DNA of 64,000 bases from Streptomyces wedmorensis (lineage in GTDB: Bacteria > Actinomycetota > Actinomycetes > Streptomycetales > Streptomycetaceae), in the NCBI RefSeq assembly GCF_000716445.1, contig NZ_JNWK01000009.1, positions 197,296-261,295 on the forward strand. The letters are read 5' to 3'. The notes below the pieces were generated by a model. The model was not told the origin of the DNA, made no database searches, and saw nothing but the letters and a program-made list of their open reading frames with translations. The translations under genes were made by a program, and so were the position numbers. Shown piece after piece: positions 44,142 through 52,931 of the stretch. Each line of letters starts with the position of its first letter. Positions within the stretch are counted from its first letter, which is position 1.

Positions 44142-45044
44142 ATGGAATCGCCCCTGGTGGTAGGAGTCGACGGGTCCGACGCCAGCCTCATGGCCTTGGA
44201 CTGGGCGGTCGACGAAGCGGTGCGGCACGCCGTTCCCCTGCGCATCGTCCATGCCTCCCTGTGGGAACGCTACGAAGGAGTCGTGCCGGCCAGGACCACG
44301 GACCGCCCCTCGGGCCAGGTCCTCGCCGAGAACATCGTCGGTACCGCGGCCGAACGCGCCCGGCGCCGGGCACCCGACCTCCCCCTCACCGCGGACGTCC
44401 TTGCCGAGGACGCGTCCAGTGCGCTGCTCAGTGAGGGGCGGGAGGGCACGATCCTCGTCGTCGGGGCACGTGGGCGCGGCGAGCTCGCCGACCTTCTGCT
44501 CGGATCCGTCGGCCTCGTCGTGGCCGCCCGGGCCCGCTGTCCGGTCGTCGTCGTCCGGGGGGACCGGCAGGCCCTGGAAGCACGCCACGGGCGCATCCTG
44601 CTCGGCGTCGGTGAACACGACCTGGACTCGCCGGCCGTGCGGTTCGCCTTCCGTGAGGCGGCCGTCCGGGACGCGGAACTCGACGTCGTCCGCACCTGGC
44701 GACGGCAGGCGCACGAACCGGCCGACCACCTGCTGATGAGGCGCGCAGGGGCGGCCTACTTCACGGAAGGGGCTTCCGAACTGCTCGACAAGGCCCTTGA
44801 GGCCGCGGCGTCCGAACATCCCGGGGTGCGCCTGCGCAGGAGCACGGTCGAGGGCTCCGCCCACAAGGTACTGACCGAGCGATCCGCCGCCGCCGACCTG
44901 CTGGTCGTCGGGGCACGACGCCGGGACGGGCTCGTCGGTCTGGAGCTCGGCAGGGTCGCCCACCGCGCCCTGCACCACGCCTCGTGTCCGGTCGCCGTCG
45001 TACCCCAGCGGCGTCCCGAGATCGCGGAAGGAGACCTGTCATGA
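44142..45044 (+). CDS. Tandem universal stress protein
   Basis: The 300-residue protein has two UspA domains: residues about 3-140 (LVVGVDGSDASLMALDWAVD; loop GARGRGELADLLLGSVGLVV) and 150-290 (ending GARRRDGLVGLELGRVAHRA then LHHASCPVAVVPQ). ATG at 44142 follows GGAAAGG at a suitable distance; GTG at 44133 is an alternative. Its stop overlaps the ATG of the HTH/flavin-barrel gene (ATGA), so the two are coupled. Like the other USPs here it is probably an ATP-binding stress effector. Confidence 0.9.
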   Translation: MESPLVVGVDGSDASLMALDWAVDEAVRHAVPLRIVHASLWERYEGVVPARTTDRPSGQVLAENIVGTAAERARRRAPDLPLTADVLAEDASSALLSEGREGTILVVGARGRGELADLLLGSVGLVVAARARCPVVVVRGDRQALEARHGRILLGVGEHDLDSPAVRFAFREAAVRDAELDVVRTWRRQAHEPADHLLMRRAGAAYFTEGASELLDKALEAAASEHPGVRLRRSTVEGSAHKVLTERSAAADLLVVGARRRDGLVGLELGRVAHRALHHASCPVAVVPQRRPEIAEGDLS

Positions 45045-45748
45045 GCACGGACGGTGACCCGCGTGCCCAGCACGCCACGAGCGACCTCGGCCGCCGCGTC
45101 GAGGCCAGGCGCACCCGACTCGGCCTGTCCTGGGAGGACGTGGCCGAACGGGCAGGCTCGACGCCCGGCTACATCGCCTACGTGGAGGAGCAGGTGGCCG
45201 CCCCGGGGATCGAGTTCCTGGTCCGGCTCGCGAACGCTCTGGAGACCACTGTCCGTGATCTCACCGGGTACACGGCGGACCTCGCACCAGGAGGAGCCCG
45301 CGCCGGGTACCGGGCACGGATGGAGGAGATCGGCGAGGCCGAATGCTGGGAGCTGCTCGACGGCCACGGCGTCGGCCGGGTCGCCCTCGAAGGACGGGAC
45401 GGGCTGATGGTGTTCCCCGTGAACTACCAGGTCGTCGACGGGGACATCGTGTTCATGACTGCTGCGGACTCGAGCCTCGCGCGCGCCTCGGTGTCCGGCG
45501 TGGAGGTCGCCTTCGAGGAGGACCACCTGGACGAAGCCTTCAGCCAGGGCTGGAGCGTCCTCCTCGTCGGGCAGGCACGCTCGGTGTGGGAGGAGACCGA
45601 GGTACGGAGGATCAAGGATGCTGTCCACTCGGCGCCGTGGGCCGGGGACGGGCGGGACACCGTGGTGACCCTCTCACCGCGCCGAGTGACGGGACGGCGC
45701 ATCCAGGTGCCGGGCGCGCCCGGGGCGCCGTCCGGGTCTGCTGACTAG
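45041..45748 (+). CDS. HTH and FMN-binding split-barrel fusion protein
   Basis: The 235-residue protein joins a Cro/XRE-type helix-turn-helix (about 15-75, LGRRVEARRTRLGLSWEDVA and IAYVEEQVAAPGIEFLVRLA) to a pyridoxamine-phosphate-oxidase-like split barrel (about 95-225, ECWELLDGHGVGRVALEGRD, VFPVNYQVVDGDIVFMT, GWSVLLVGQARSVWEETE). The barrel type binds FMN or F420. The arrangement suggests a redox- or flavin-responsive DNA-binding protein, an inference not shown by the sequence. ATG at 45041 overlaps the USP stop. Confidence 0.85.
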   Translation: MSTDGDPRAQHATSDLGRRVEARRTRLGLSWEDVAERAGSTPGYIAYVEEQVAAPGIEFLVRLANALETTVRDLTGYTADLAPGGARAGYRARMEEIGEAECWELLDGHGVGRVALEGRDGLMVFPVNYQVVDGDIVFMTAADSSLARASVSGVEVAFEEDHLDEAFSQGWSVLLVGQARSVWEETEVRRIKDAVHSAPWAGDGRDTVVTLSPRRVTGRRIQVPGAPGAPSGSAD

Positions 45749-45764
45749 ACGGTTCCCTCGGGGG

Positions 45765-45866
45765 TTTCGAGCCGGACAGGTTTCGAGCCGGACAGGAACA
45801 GCCGGTTCGATCCGGACCTGACCACGTGAGCGGCGACGGTGCCCGGCGAGCGGCGACGGTGCCCGG
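45765..45866. repeat. Two short tandem duplications
   Basis: TTTCGAGCCGGACAGG occurs twice head to tail at 45765-45796, and a 20-bp unit GAGCGGCGACGGTGCCCGGC is duplicated at 45828-45866 (the second copy loses its last base). They lie just after the HTH/flavin-barrel gene, in DNA with no gene. Confidence 0.85.
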
Positions 45867-45946
45867 TCGGCGTCCAAGCGACGACCACGCCGAGCAGCAC
45901 GCGCAAGCCGCTCGGCTGGTGGCCCCGGTCAGGGGCGGCTGTGGCG

Positions 45947-46693
45947 TCAGTGTTCGCTGGTGGTGATGTAGATGCCGTGCCAGGTGTGGTCCCACACGGC
46001 GCCGTTGGAGGCGTTGACCGACAGCATGCCGCTGATCTCGCCCGAGCGCAGGGTGTGCAGGGTGTAGTAGCCGGGGAACGCCTCGGCCTCGCCGACGGTC
46101 AGGTCGCTGCCCCGGTCATGCAGCCACTTCCGGGCGCGCTCCTGCGCCTCGTCGGGGGAGATCCGGGTCTCGGTCCGGCCATGCTGGTGCATGCCGTAGT
46201 CGGTGTTCCACATCATCGCCGGCCCGTACTCGATCCCGGTGTCGCCATCGGACGGATCAACGAGGATCTCAGTCGCCGGCTTCCCGTCAAGGGTGTGCAG
46301 TTCGGCGTAGAAGTTCATGGAGAACTCCATGACTTCACCGACACGCAGGTCGAGCCGGTCGGCGAAGGTGTCGGCCCGCCGGCGGGCCTGGTCCAGAGTC
46401 TCGACCGGAGTACCGTCGCCACGCTGCCAGTAGCCCCCGCCCATCATGCCGGGACCCCACGCGCAGTCATCCCGGCCTGTCGTTCCCGGCCTCGTGCCGG
46501 TCCTCCACGAGTCCCAGTCGTCCCAGTCGTCGCCGGACATGCCCGGCCTCCAGCAATCGCCACCGGAGGGGCCGGGCTGGGCGGCGGCTGCGCTCAGGGG
46601 CCTGCCGCTGGCGGTGCTATTTCCGGCCGCGCATCCAGCTGCCAGAGCGAGCGCCGCCAGCGCGGCCGCGGTCCACCTGCTCGTGCTGGACAT
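45947..46693 (-). CDS. Secreted PepSY-like lipoprotein, Met/His-rich
   Basis: The 248-residue protein has a signal peptide ending in the lipobox LAAGC (about residues 16-20), so it is likely anchored to the outer face of the membrane. A Gly/Met/Trp-rich segment (GPGMMGGGYWQRGDG) follows, then PepSY-like repeats: RISPDEAQERARKWLHDRGS, AEAFPGYYTLHTLRSGEISG and ending VWDHTWHG. Met- and His-rich loops suggest a metal-binding role, perhaps copper, given the copper ATPase gene divergent from it. ATG at 46693 follows GGAAGGG; GTG at 46702 is an alternative. Confidence 0.75.
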   Translation of the reverse strand: MSSTSRWTAAALAALALAAGCAAGNSTASGRPLSAAAAQPGPSGGDCWRPGMSGDDWDDWDSWRTGTRPGTTGRDDCAWGPGMMGGGYWQRGDGTPVETLDQARRRADTFADRLDLRVGEVMEFSMNFYAELHTLDGKPATEILVDPSDGDTGIEYGPAMMWNTDYGMHQHGRTETRISPDEAQERARKWLHDRGSDLTVGEAEAFPGYYTLHTLRSGEISGMLSVNASNGAVWDHTWHGIYITTSEH

Positions 46694-47033
46694 GATCGTC
46701 ACCCTTCCGGGTCGTTCCCCGTCCCTACCGACCGAACCGGGTTCGTTCCCTCCAGTCTCTCCCCGGACGCAAGGACCGCCGAGGGCCGCCCGGACCCGGC
46801 CGTTGCACCGATCGGCCCGTGCGTGAGACGACCCGGGATGCCCGCGAGGTCAGCGGTCACCGAGCAGGGTGAGCCTGGCGTGGAGGAGTCGAAGTGCTCC
46901 GTCGGGTGGCGCGCCGGCGCCGGTGATGACCACGGCGACGGCGACGGCGTTCCGGCCTTGCCCGGCCGAGGTGGCCGACGTGGATGCTGCGCGGGAGGCT
47001 GGAACAGCAGGGCACGCGAGGAGGCGAGTGGCC
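46694..47033. other. Divergent promoter region, lipoprotein and copper ATPase
   Basis: 340 bp. Two operator-like palindromes lie at 46783-46796 and 46805-46818, closer to the lipoprotein gene. No gene is seen; the ORF reading into the ATPase here is not coding. Confidence 0.55.
46783..46818. promoter_or_regulatory. Paired candidate operators
   Basis: GGGCCGCCCGGACC (46783-46796) matches the recurring palindrome with one mismatch and GCACCGATCGGCCC (46805-46818) with two. Their centres are 22 bp apart, two helical turns. They are 90-125 bp upstream of the lipoprotein and more than 215 bp from the ATPase start. Confidence 0.5.
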
Positions 47034-49748
47034 ATGCCTGTCGCGGACGTGATCGTCGGAGTGGTTTCCGTCGGTCTCATCGCTGTGCTGGGCCGGTACT
47101 TCTTCGGCCCGCGCAAGGCCGGCACGGTTCGCGTGGAGGGAGGCGTGCAGCGTGTCGACGTGACCGTGAGGGGCGGCTACAGCCCGAGCCTGATCAAGGT
47201 CCGCCAGGGCACACCGGTCGAGCTCGTCTTCGACCGGCAGGAGGCCGGAGAATGCACCTCCCGCGTCGTGTTCCCCGATCTCGTGGTCGGGGCCGGACTG
47301 CCCGCCCACACCCGCACGACCGTGCGGCTGAGCCCTGACCGGCCGGGCACCTACGGCTTCGCCTGCGGCATGAACATGATCCACGGGACCCTCGTCGTCG
47401 AACCCGCCGACGGCGGAGCACCGGAACCGGGCGCGGTGCCAGGCGCAGCAGCAGCGCCGAGCGCGGGGGAGACGTCGGCCGAGGACGCGGAGGCGGCCGA
47501 CATCGCCGAGCGCCGGGCGGAGATCAAGGACCTCACCCGCCGAGTCGCCGTGGGCGCCGCGCTCACCGCGCCGGTGCTGTTCGCCGTCATGGCGCACGAG
47601 CTGTTCGGCGCCGGCTGGGTGCCCGGCTGGATGCTGAACCACTGGTTCCAGCTCGCCCTGATCACACCGGTGATGTTCTACACCGGCCGGCCCGTGCACG
47701 TCACCGGCTGGCTGGCCCTGCGCCACCGGTCGGCTGACATGAACTCCCTGATCACGCTGGGCACGAGCGCAGCCTACGGATTCAGCCTGCTCGTCACCCT
47801 CGCTCCGGGGCTGCTCCCCGAGGACGTACAGGAGGTGTACTTCGAAGCGGTCGGCGTCATCCTGAGCCTGATCTTGCTGGGCCGTCTTATGGAGGCTCGG
47901 GCCAAGGCCGGCACGGGCGAGGCCATCCGCGCGCTGATCGGCCTCCAGGCCCGTACCGCACGCGTCCTACGCGACGGCGCCGAGACCGAGACGCCCGTCG
48001 ATGAGGTGGTCGTCGGGGACGAGATCGTCATCCGCCCAGGGGAGAAGATCCCTGTCGACGCCGAGGTACTGTCGGGCTCGTCCGCCGTGGACGAGTCGAT
48101 GGTGACGGGCGAGCCGATGCCGGTCACGAAGCACGCGGGCTACGGTGTCATCGGAGCCACCGTCAACACCACCGGTTCCCTGCGGGTGCGCGCGGCCAAG
48201 GTCGGCGCGGACACCATGCTCGCGCAGATCATCCGGTCGGTGCAGCAGGCCCAGGCGTCCAAGGCGCCGATCCAGCGTCTCGCCGACGCGATCTCCGCCT
48301 ACTTCGTCCCGGCGGTCATCGCCCTCGCGATCGCGACGTTCGCTCTCTGGTACACGATCGGACCCGCACCGGCGCTGACCCTGGCCCTGGTCTCCGCCGT
48401 CGCCGTCCTCATCATCGCCTGCCCTTGCGCCCTCGGCCTGGCCACCCCGCTCTCGGTCATGGTCGGCACCGGCAAAGGCGCGCGGGCAGGCATCCTCATC
48501 CGCTCCGCCGAAGCCCTGGAGACCGCCCACAAACTGGACACCATCGTCCTCGACAAGACCGGCACGGTCACCGTCGGCAAGCCGGTCCTCACCGACATCC
48601 GCCCCGCCGCGGGAGTCGACGAAGCCGAGCTGCTGCGGCTGGTCGCCGCCGCCGAGGCCGACAGCGAGCATCCCCTTGCCCAGGCCATCGTCTCCGGCGC
48701 CCGCGACCGTGGCCTTCAGCCGCCGACCGCGACCGGCTTCGACTCCGTCACCGGCAAGGGCGTCCACGCCGGGGCCGACGGCCACACCGTCATGGTCGGC
48801 ACCGCCCGCCTCCTCCACGACACCGGCGTCGACACCTCCCCTCTCGACGCCGTCGCCGCGAACCTCGCGGCCGAGGGCAAGACACCCGTCCTCGCCGCGG
48901 TCGACGGCCACCCCGCCGGGGTGCTCGCCGTCGCCGACACCGTCAAGAACGACTCCGCCCAGGCCATCGCGGCCTTGCGGCAGCTGGACGCCGAGGTCGT
49001 CATGCTCACCGGTGACAACGCCCGCACCGCCGCCGCCATCGCCGCTCAGGTCGGCATTCCCCGGGTCCTGGCCGAGGTACTGCCCGAGCACAAGACCGAT
49101 GAGATCCGCCGACTCCAGGCCGAGGGCCGGACCGTCGCCATGGTCGGCGACGGCATCAACGACGCCCCCGCTCTCGCCCAATCCGACGTCGGACTCGCCA
49201 TCGGCACCGGCACCGACGTCGCCATCGAATCCGCCGACATCACCCTCATCTCAGGCTCCCTCGCCGGAGTCGTCACCGCCATCCGCCTCTCGAAGGCGAC
49301 CATGCGCAACATCAAGCAGAACCTGTTCTTCGCCCTCGTCTACAACGCCGTCGGCATCCCTCTCGCCGCCGGCGCCCTCTACCCCCTGTGGGGCATCCGC
49401 CTGAGCCCGATCATCGCCGCGGCCGCCATGGCCCTGTCCTCCCTGTCCGTCGTCACCAACGCCTCCCGCCTGCGCCGCTGGCACCCCGTACCACTGCCCG
49501 AAGGGGGCGACACACAGACGCTCCCCGAAGTCGAGACCGCCACCGACAGCACGCGGCGAAGAACGGGCCCGGACGGACGCGAGACGGCCGTCGACCCGGT
49601 GTGCGGCATGAGAGTCGACCCGACGACCGCACCCGAACACCGGGACAGTCCCGCAGGCCCACTGCACTTCTGCTCCACCCGCTGCGCCACGGCCTACGAT
49701 GCCGCTCCCGACCGCTACGCGCCTTCCCTCAGCCGCCGACATCCGTAG
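47034..49748 (+). CDS. Copper-type P1B ATPase with cupredoxin and YHS domains
   Basis: The 904-residue protein has an N-terminal TM anchor, a cupredoxin-like domain (about 30-122, with [20 protein letters not shown] and [16 protein letters not shown]), then a P1B ATPase core: TGE in [14 protein letters not shown], the CPC metal site [11 protein letters not shown] (about 461), DKTGT (about 506), HP in SEHPLAQA, and [10 protein letters not shown]. The C-terminal tail carries a YHS/TRASH metal-binding motif ([11 protein letters not shown], then [17 protein letters not shown]). It exports or delivers copper. No N-terminal CxxC domain is present; the cupredoxin replaces it. ATG 47034 follows GAGGAGG. 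Confidence 0.92.
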   Translation: MPVADVIVGVVSVGLIAVLGRYFFGPRKAGTVRVEGGVQRVDVTVRGGYSPSLIKVRQGTPVELVFDRQEAGECTSRVVFPDLVVGAGLPAHTRTTVRLSPDRPGTYGFACGMNMIHGTLVVEPADGGAPEPGAVPGAAAAPSAGETSAEDAEAADIAERRAEIKDLTRRVAVGAALTAPVLFAVMAHELFGAGWVPGWMLNHWFQLALITPVMFYTGRPVHVTGWLALRHRSADMNSLITLGTSAAYGFSLLVTLAPGLLPEDVQEVYFEAVGVILSLILLGRLMEARAKAGTGEAIRALIGLQARTARVLRDGAETETPVDEVVVGDEIVIRPGEKIPVDAEVLSGSSAVDESMVTGEPMPVTKHAGYGVIGATVNTTGSLRVRAAKVGADTMLAQIIRSVQQAQASKAPIQRLADAISAYFVPAVIALAIATFALWYTIGPAPALTLALVSAVAVLIIACPCALGLATPLSVMVGTGKGARAGILIRSAEALETAHKLDTIVLDKTGTVTVGKPVLTDIRPAAGVDEAELLRLVAAAEADSEHPLAQAIVSGARDRGLQPPTATGFDSVTGKGVHAGADGHTVMVGTARLLHDTGVDTSPLDAVAANLAAEGKTPVLAAVDGHPAGVLAVADTVKNDSAQAIAALRQLDAEVVMLTGDNARTAAAIAAQVGIPRVLAEVLPEHKTDEIRRLQAEGRTVAMVGDGINDAPALAQSDVGLAIGTGTDVAIESADITLISGSLAGVVTAIRLSKATMRNIKQNLFFALVYNAVGIPLAAGALYPLWGIRLSPIIAAAAMALSSLSVVTNASRLRRWHPVPLPEGGDTQTLPEVETATDSTRRRTGPDGRETAVDPVCGMRVDPTTAPEHRDSPAGPLHFCSTRCATAYDAAPDRYAPSLSRRHP

Positions 49749-49808
49749 AGCGCCGAGCGAGACGGTGCCCACCCGTGCACAGTCCAAGGCCGAGTCGCCA
49801 GCGTCCCC

Positions 49809-50666
49809 TCACGTCAAGGGGACGACGGCGACCGGCGCGGGGCTGTGGTGGATGACCGCGTGGGCGACGTGGCCCAGATGCGGGCCGAGGGGGACGTTCC
49901 GACTCCGGCGTCCCACGATGACGAGTTGCGCGGTCCGTGACGCCTCGACCAGCTGGTACGCGGGCGAACCCACCACCGACTCGGCCTCCGCCTCCACACC
50001 CGTGTACCGCTTCCGCCACGGCTCCAGCAGGTCCTCCAGCCCCCCGAGGAGGTGGCTGCTCAGCTCCCCGCCGATCCCCGGGTCCATGATGGCCGCGTAG
50101 CCGTACGAGGCGGGAAGCGTCCAGCTGTGGAGGAACCGGAGCGACGTGCCCTTCCGGGCGGCTTCGGAGAAGGAGAACGCGAGCAGGGCCTCGCACGGAT
50201 GGTGGATGTCGACGCCCACCACGATGGCGCCTTCGGGACCTGTCCGTTCGTCCTTCGCGCGTACGAGGACCACAGGCCGTCGTGCCGAGCCGACGACGGC
50301 AAGGGAGACCGAGCCGACGATGAATCCGCGGACGCCGCCCAGCCCGCGCGAACCGAGGACGGTGAGGTCCGCTTCGTTCGCGGCGGCCGTCAGTTCCTCG
50401 GCTGCCCGGCCACGCGCATGCTCCGTGACGACCTCGAGGTCGGGATGGTCCTTCCGCGCCCGGTCCGTCTCGTCCCGCATCAGCCTCTCGATCCGCTCGT
50501 CCATGGTGCGGGCAAACGCCAAGGGGGCTGCCGGCGTGTTCGGCCACTCCTGCACGTGCACCAACCTGAGGGGCACTTCCCGCAGCACCGCTTGCGTCGC
50601 GGCCCAACGGGCGGCGGCGAGGCTTTCAGCAGAGCCGTCCAGACCGACGGTGACCTGGGCTGTCAT
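49809..50666 (-). CDS. Tandem universal stress protein
   Basis: The 285-residue protein has two UspA domains: about 1-142 (AQVTVGLDGSAESLAAARWA; loop GSRGLGGVRGFIVGSVSLAV) and 148-285 (VVGVDIHHPCEALLAFSFSE; ending GRRSRNVPLGPHLGHVAHAV then IHHSPAPVAVVPL). ATG at 50666 starts directly on the first strand. It converges with the copper ATPase (60-bp gap) and is divergent from a second USP gene across a 225-bp region holding a perfect operator palindrome. Confidence 0.9.
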   Translation of the reverse strand: MTAQVTVGLDGSAESLAAARWAATQAVLREVPLRLVHVQEWPNTPAAPLAFARTMDERIERLMRDETDRARKDHPDLEVVTEHARGRAAEELTAAANEADLTVLGSRGLGGVRGFIVGSVSLAVVGSARRPVVLVRAKDERTGPEGAIVVGVDIHHPCEALLAFSFSEAARKGTSLRFLHSWTLPASYGYAAIMDPGIGGELSSHLLGGLEDLLEPWRKRYTGVEAEAESVVGSPAYQLVEASRTAQLVIVGRRSRNVPLGPHLGHVAHAVIHHSPAPVAVVPLT

Positions 50667-50786
50667 GGCGTGTCTCCCTCGTCGAGTCCTCTCCGCCCCG
50701 CCCCGACTCCGGATCGGACAGGACATCTCACCTTTCAGGTTGGTGCCCCGTCGCTTCCGGCAGCAGGGCCGGGCAGGTCTCGATCG

Positions 50787-50800
50787 GGGCCGAACGGCCC
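50787..50800. promoter_or_regulatory. Consensus operator between divergent USP genes
   Basis: GGGCCGAACGGCCC matches the recurring palindrome at every fixed position. It lies 92 bp before the plus-strand USP start and 121 bp before the minus-strand one, so it could control both. Confidence 0.7.
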
Positions 50801-50891
50801 ATCCCGAGGAGGCCCACCACGATGCCAGTGTGGGAGATGTCGCCCCTCGGGACGCGCTCCCGAGCCTCGGGTGTACCCCGGAGGAGGAGCC

Positions 50892-51797
50892 ATGACCAGC
50901 GAGACCCCCGCCCGACCGGAGCTCGGCAACGTCGTCGTGGGAGTCGACGGGTCCCCCTCCGGGCGCGCGGCCGTGCTCTGGGCCGCCGAGGAGGCGGAAC
51001 GACGGGGGCGGTCCCTGCATCTCGTCCACGCCGCCGACACCGACCGCCGGGCGATCTTCGCCAACGCCGATACGCTCCAGGCGGTACGTGAAGCGGGGCG
51101 CGACCTGCTGGCCGAGACCGCGAGTACGGTCCAAGACGTCTTTCCGGATCTCCCCGTCACGAAGGAGCTGAGCCGCCAGGAGCCGGTCGCCGGTCTCCGG
51201 GCGGCCGCCGGCCACCGGGGCACGATCGTGGTGGGTAACCGGGGGCTCGGCGGCTTCTCCGCGCTCATGCTCGGATCCGTCGGTCTGGGTGTGGCGGCCC
51301 GCGCCGAAGTTCCCGTGATCGTGGTCCGTGGAGACGGTGACCGTCCCGCGTCGGGCTCGGTGACGGCAGCCGTGCACGGTGCTTCGGATCTGGGCTGGCT
51401 GCTCGTCGCGGCCGCCGAGGCCGACGCCCGCAAGGCGGCGTTGCGACTGGTGAGCGTGTGGAACGTGCTCACCCACGTCGGCAGTGTCGCGACCATGCTG
51501 GACGACCTCGATGGGATCGCGCGGCAACGCGTGCAGGAGATCAAGTCGCTCGCCGATCTCGTGAGTGAGTTCTATCCCCAGCTGATCGTCAGCCATCACG
51601 TCGAGACGGGCACGAGCACGCCCGGGATCCTGGTGGAGGCGAGCGCCCACACCGATCTGCTGGTGCTGGGCAGAGAACACCGAGCCCTGGGAGCAGGCCC
51701 ATCCCTGGGGCGAGTCGCCCACGTCCTGCTCCACCACGCCCACTGTCCCGTGGAGATCGTCCCACCTGCCTTCGCCACCCGGGTCGAGGAGACGTGA
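50892..51797 (+). CDS. Tandem universal stress protein
   Basis: The 301-residue protein has two UspA domains: about 10-145 (NVVVGVDGSPSGRAAVLWAA; loop GNRGLGGFSALMLGSVGLGV) and 155-295 (with LLVLGREHRALGAGPSLGRV and LLHHAHCPVEIVPP). The first half of domain 2 is less typical, lacking a clear DGS start. ATG 50892 follows GAGGAGGAG. Its stop overlaps the GTG of the next USP gene (GTGA), a coupled pair. Confidence 0.9.
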   Translation: MTSETPARPELGNVVVGVDGSPSGRAAVLWAAEEAERRGRSLHLVHAADTDRRAIFANADTLQAVREAGRDLLAETASTVQDVFPDLPVTKELSRQEPVAGLRAAAGHRGTIVVGNRGLGGFSALMLGSVGLGVAARAEVPVIVVRGDGDRPASGSVTAAVHGASDLGWLLVAAAEADARKAALRLVSVWNVLTHVGSVATMLDDLDGIARQRVQEIKSLADLVSEFYPQLIVSHHVETGTSTPGILVEASAHTDLLVLGREHRALGAGPSLGRVAHVLLHHAHCPVEIVPPAFATRVEET

Positions 51798-52813
51798 ACG
51801 AGATACTGCTCGGTGTCGACCCCCGGGAGCAGTCGGTCCCCGCTCTCGTCTGGGCCGCCGACGAGGCCGTGCGGAGAGGACTGGTGCTCCGACTGGTCGT
51901 CGCCGTACCGCCCGCACACGACGGGCTTCGGTACGACGCTCTCGCCCGCCAGAGCGCCCTTCGCATGCGCGCGGACGCGACGATCGCCGACGCGGAGGAC
52001 CTCGTCAGGGAACTCCACGACGGTCTGCGGATCGCGACGGAACGCGTGAACGGTGTGCCGGCGACCGTGCTGCGCGGCATGGCGCGGCACGCCGCACTCG
52101 TCGTCGTGGGCTCTCGCCGTCTCGGCCGGCCGGCCGAGATGTTCAGCGAGAGCTCCGTGGTCGCCCCGCTCACGGCACGGGCGGACTGTCCCGTCGTCGT
52201 GGTCCGCGCACCTGAGCACACCACCGTGCACCCACCGACCGTCGTCGTCGGCGTGGACGGAAGCGAGTCCTCACAGGCCGCGGTCGCCTTCGCCGTCGAG
52301 GAGGCGAGCCTGCGCGAGGCACGGCTGCGGACCGTCTGGGTCTGGCCCCGTTCCGTCCTCGCCCACGACGACGGTGAAGAGGGTCTGGCCGAGCGGCGTC
52401 GGCTGCTCGCCGAGTCGGTGGCGGGCTGGGCGGAGAGGTATCCGGACGTCGCCGTCTCCCAAGAGGTCCTGCGGGGACACCCGGTGGAACAACTCGCCCT
52501 GGCATCCCAGGAATCCCTCTCTCTGGTGGTCGGTCGCCGAGGCCGTGGCGGCTACTCCGGCATGCGGTTGGGTTCGACGGCTCACGGCCTGCTGCACCGT
52601 GCCCCGTGTCCGTTGATCACCGTCCCCCTCCCGCAACGCGAGCGCCGGACCGGCGACCCGCTAGGGGCCGACCGGTCCCGTTCCGCCACGACCGACCGGC
52701 CCGTGCCCGCTGCCCCGCTCAGCACCGGGACGCGACCACCTCCACGCGGGACGGTGGGGCGAGAGGACGCCCCCGGTCCGTCGGAGAGGTCCGCGGAGAG
52801 GCGAGCACCATGA
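51794..52813 (+). CDS. Tandem universal stress protein with long tail
   Basis: The 339-residue frame has two UspA domains: about 1-137 (NEILLGVDPREQSVPALVWA) and 143-280 (TVVVGVDGSESSQAAVAFAV; ending GRRGRGGYSGMRLGSTAHGL then LHRAPCPLITVPLP). Domain 1 lacks a normal Gly-rich ATP loop (GSRRLGRPAEMFSESSVV), so only domain 2 may bind ATP. The last 58 residues are a low-complexity Arg/Pro tail not seen in other USPs, over which two operator-like palindromes lie. The tail may be read-on after loss of an original stop. Confidence 0.85.
   Translation: MNEILLGVDPREQSVPALVWAADEAVRRGLVLRLVVAVPPAHDGLRYDALARQSALRMRADATIADAEDLVRELHDGLRIATERVNGVPATVLRGMARHAALVVVGSRRLGRPAEMFSESSVVAPLTARADCPVVVVRAPEHTTVHPPTVVVGVDGSESSQAAVAFAVEEASLREARLRTVWVWPRSVLAHDDGEEGLAERRRLLAESVAGWAERYPDVAVSQEVLRGHPVEQLALASQESLSLVVGRRGRGGYSGMRLGSTAHGLLHRAPCPLITVPLPQRERRTGDPLGADRSRSATTDRPVPAAPLSTGTRPPPRGTVGREDAPGPSERSAERRAP
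52665..52702. promoter_or_regulatory. Paired candidate operators inside USP tail, upstream of ppsA
   Basis: GGGCCGACCGGTCC (52665-52678) and CGACCGACCGGCCC (52689-52702) match the recurring palindrome with one and two mismatches, with centres 24 bp apart. They overlap the unconserved 3' tail of the USP gene and lie 230-267 bp before the PEP synthase start. Confidence 0.5.
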
Positions 52814-52931
52814 AGCGCGTCCTGATCAGCCCCCGGCCCCAGCGTCCCCACGGGCCCGCCCCCTCGACCTGCGCACGCCGTCCGGCCGTCCCCTGCCGTA
52901 CTGAGGAGACCCGAGAGCCGTGGAGGAGACC

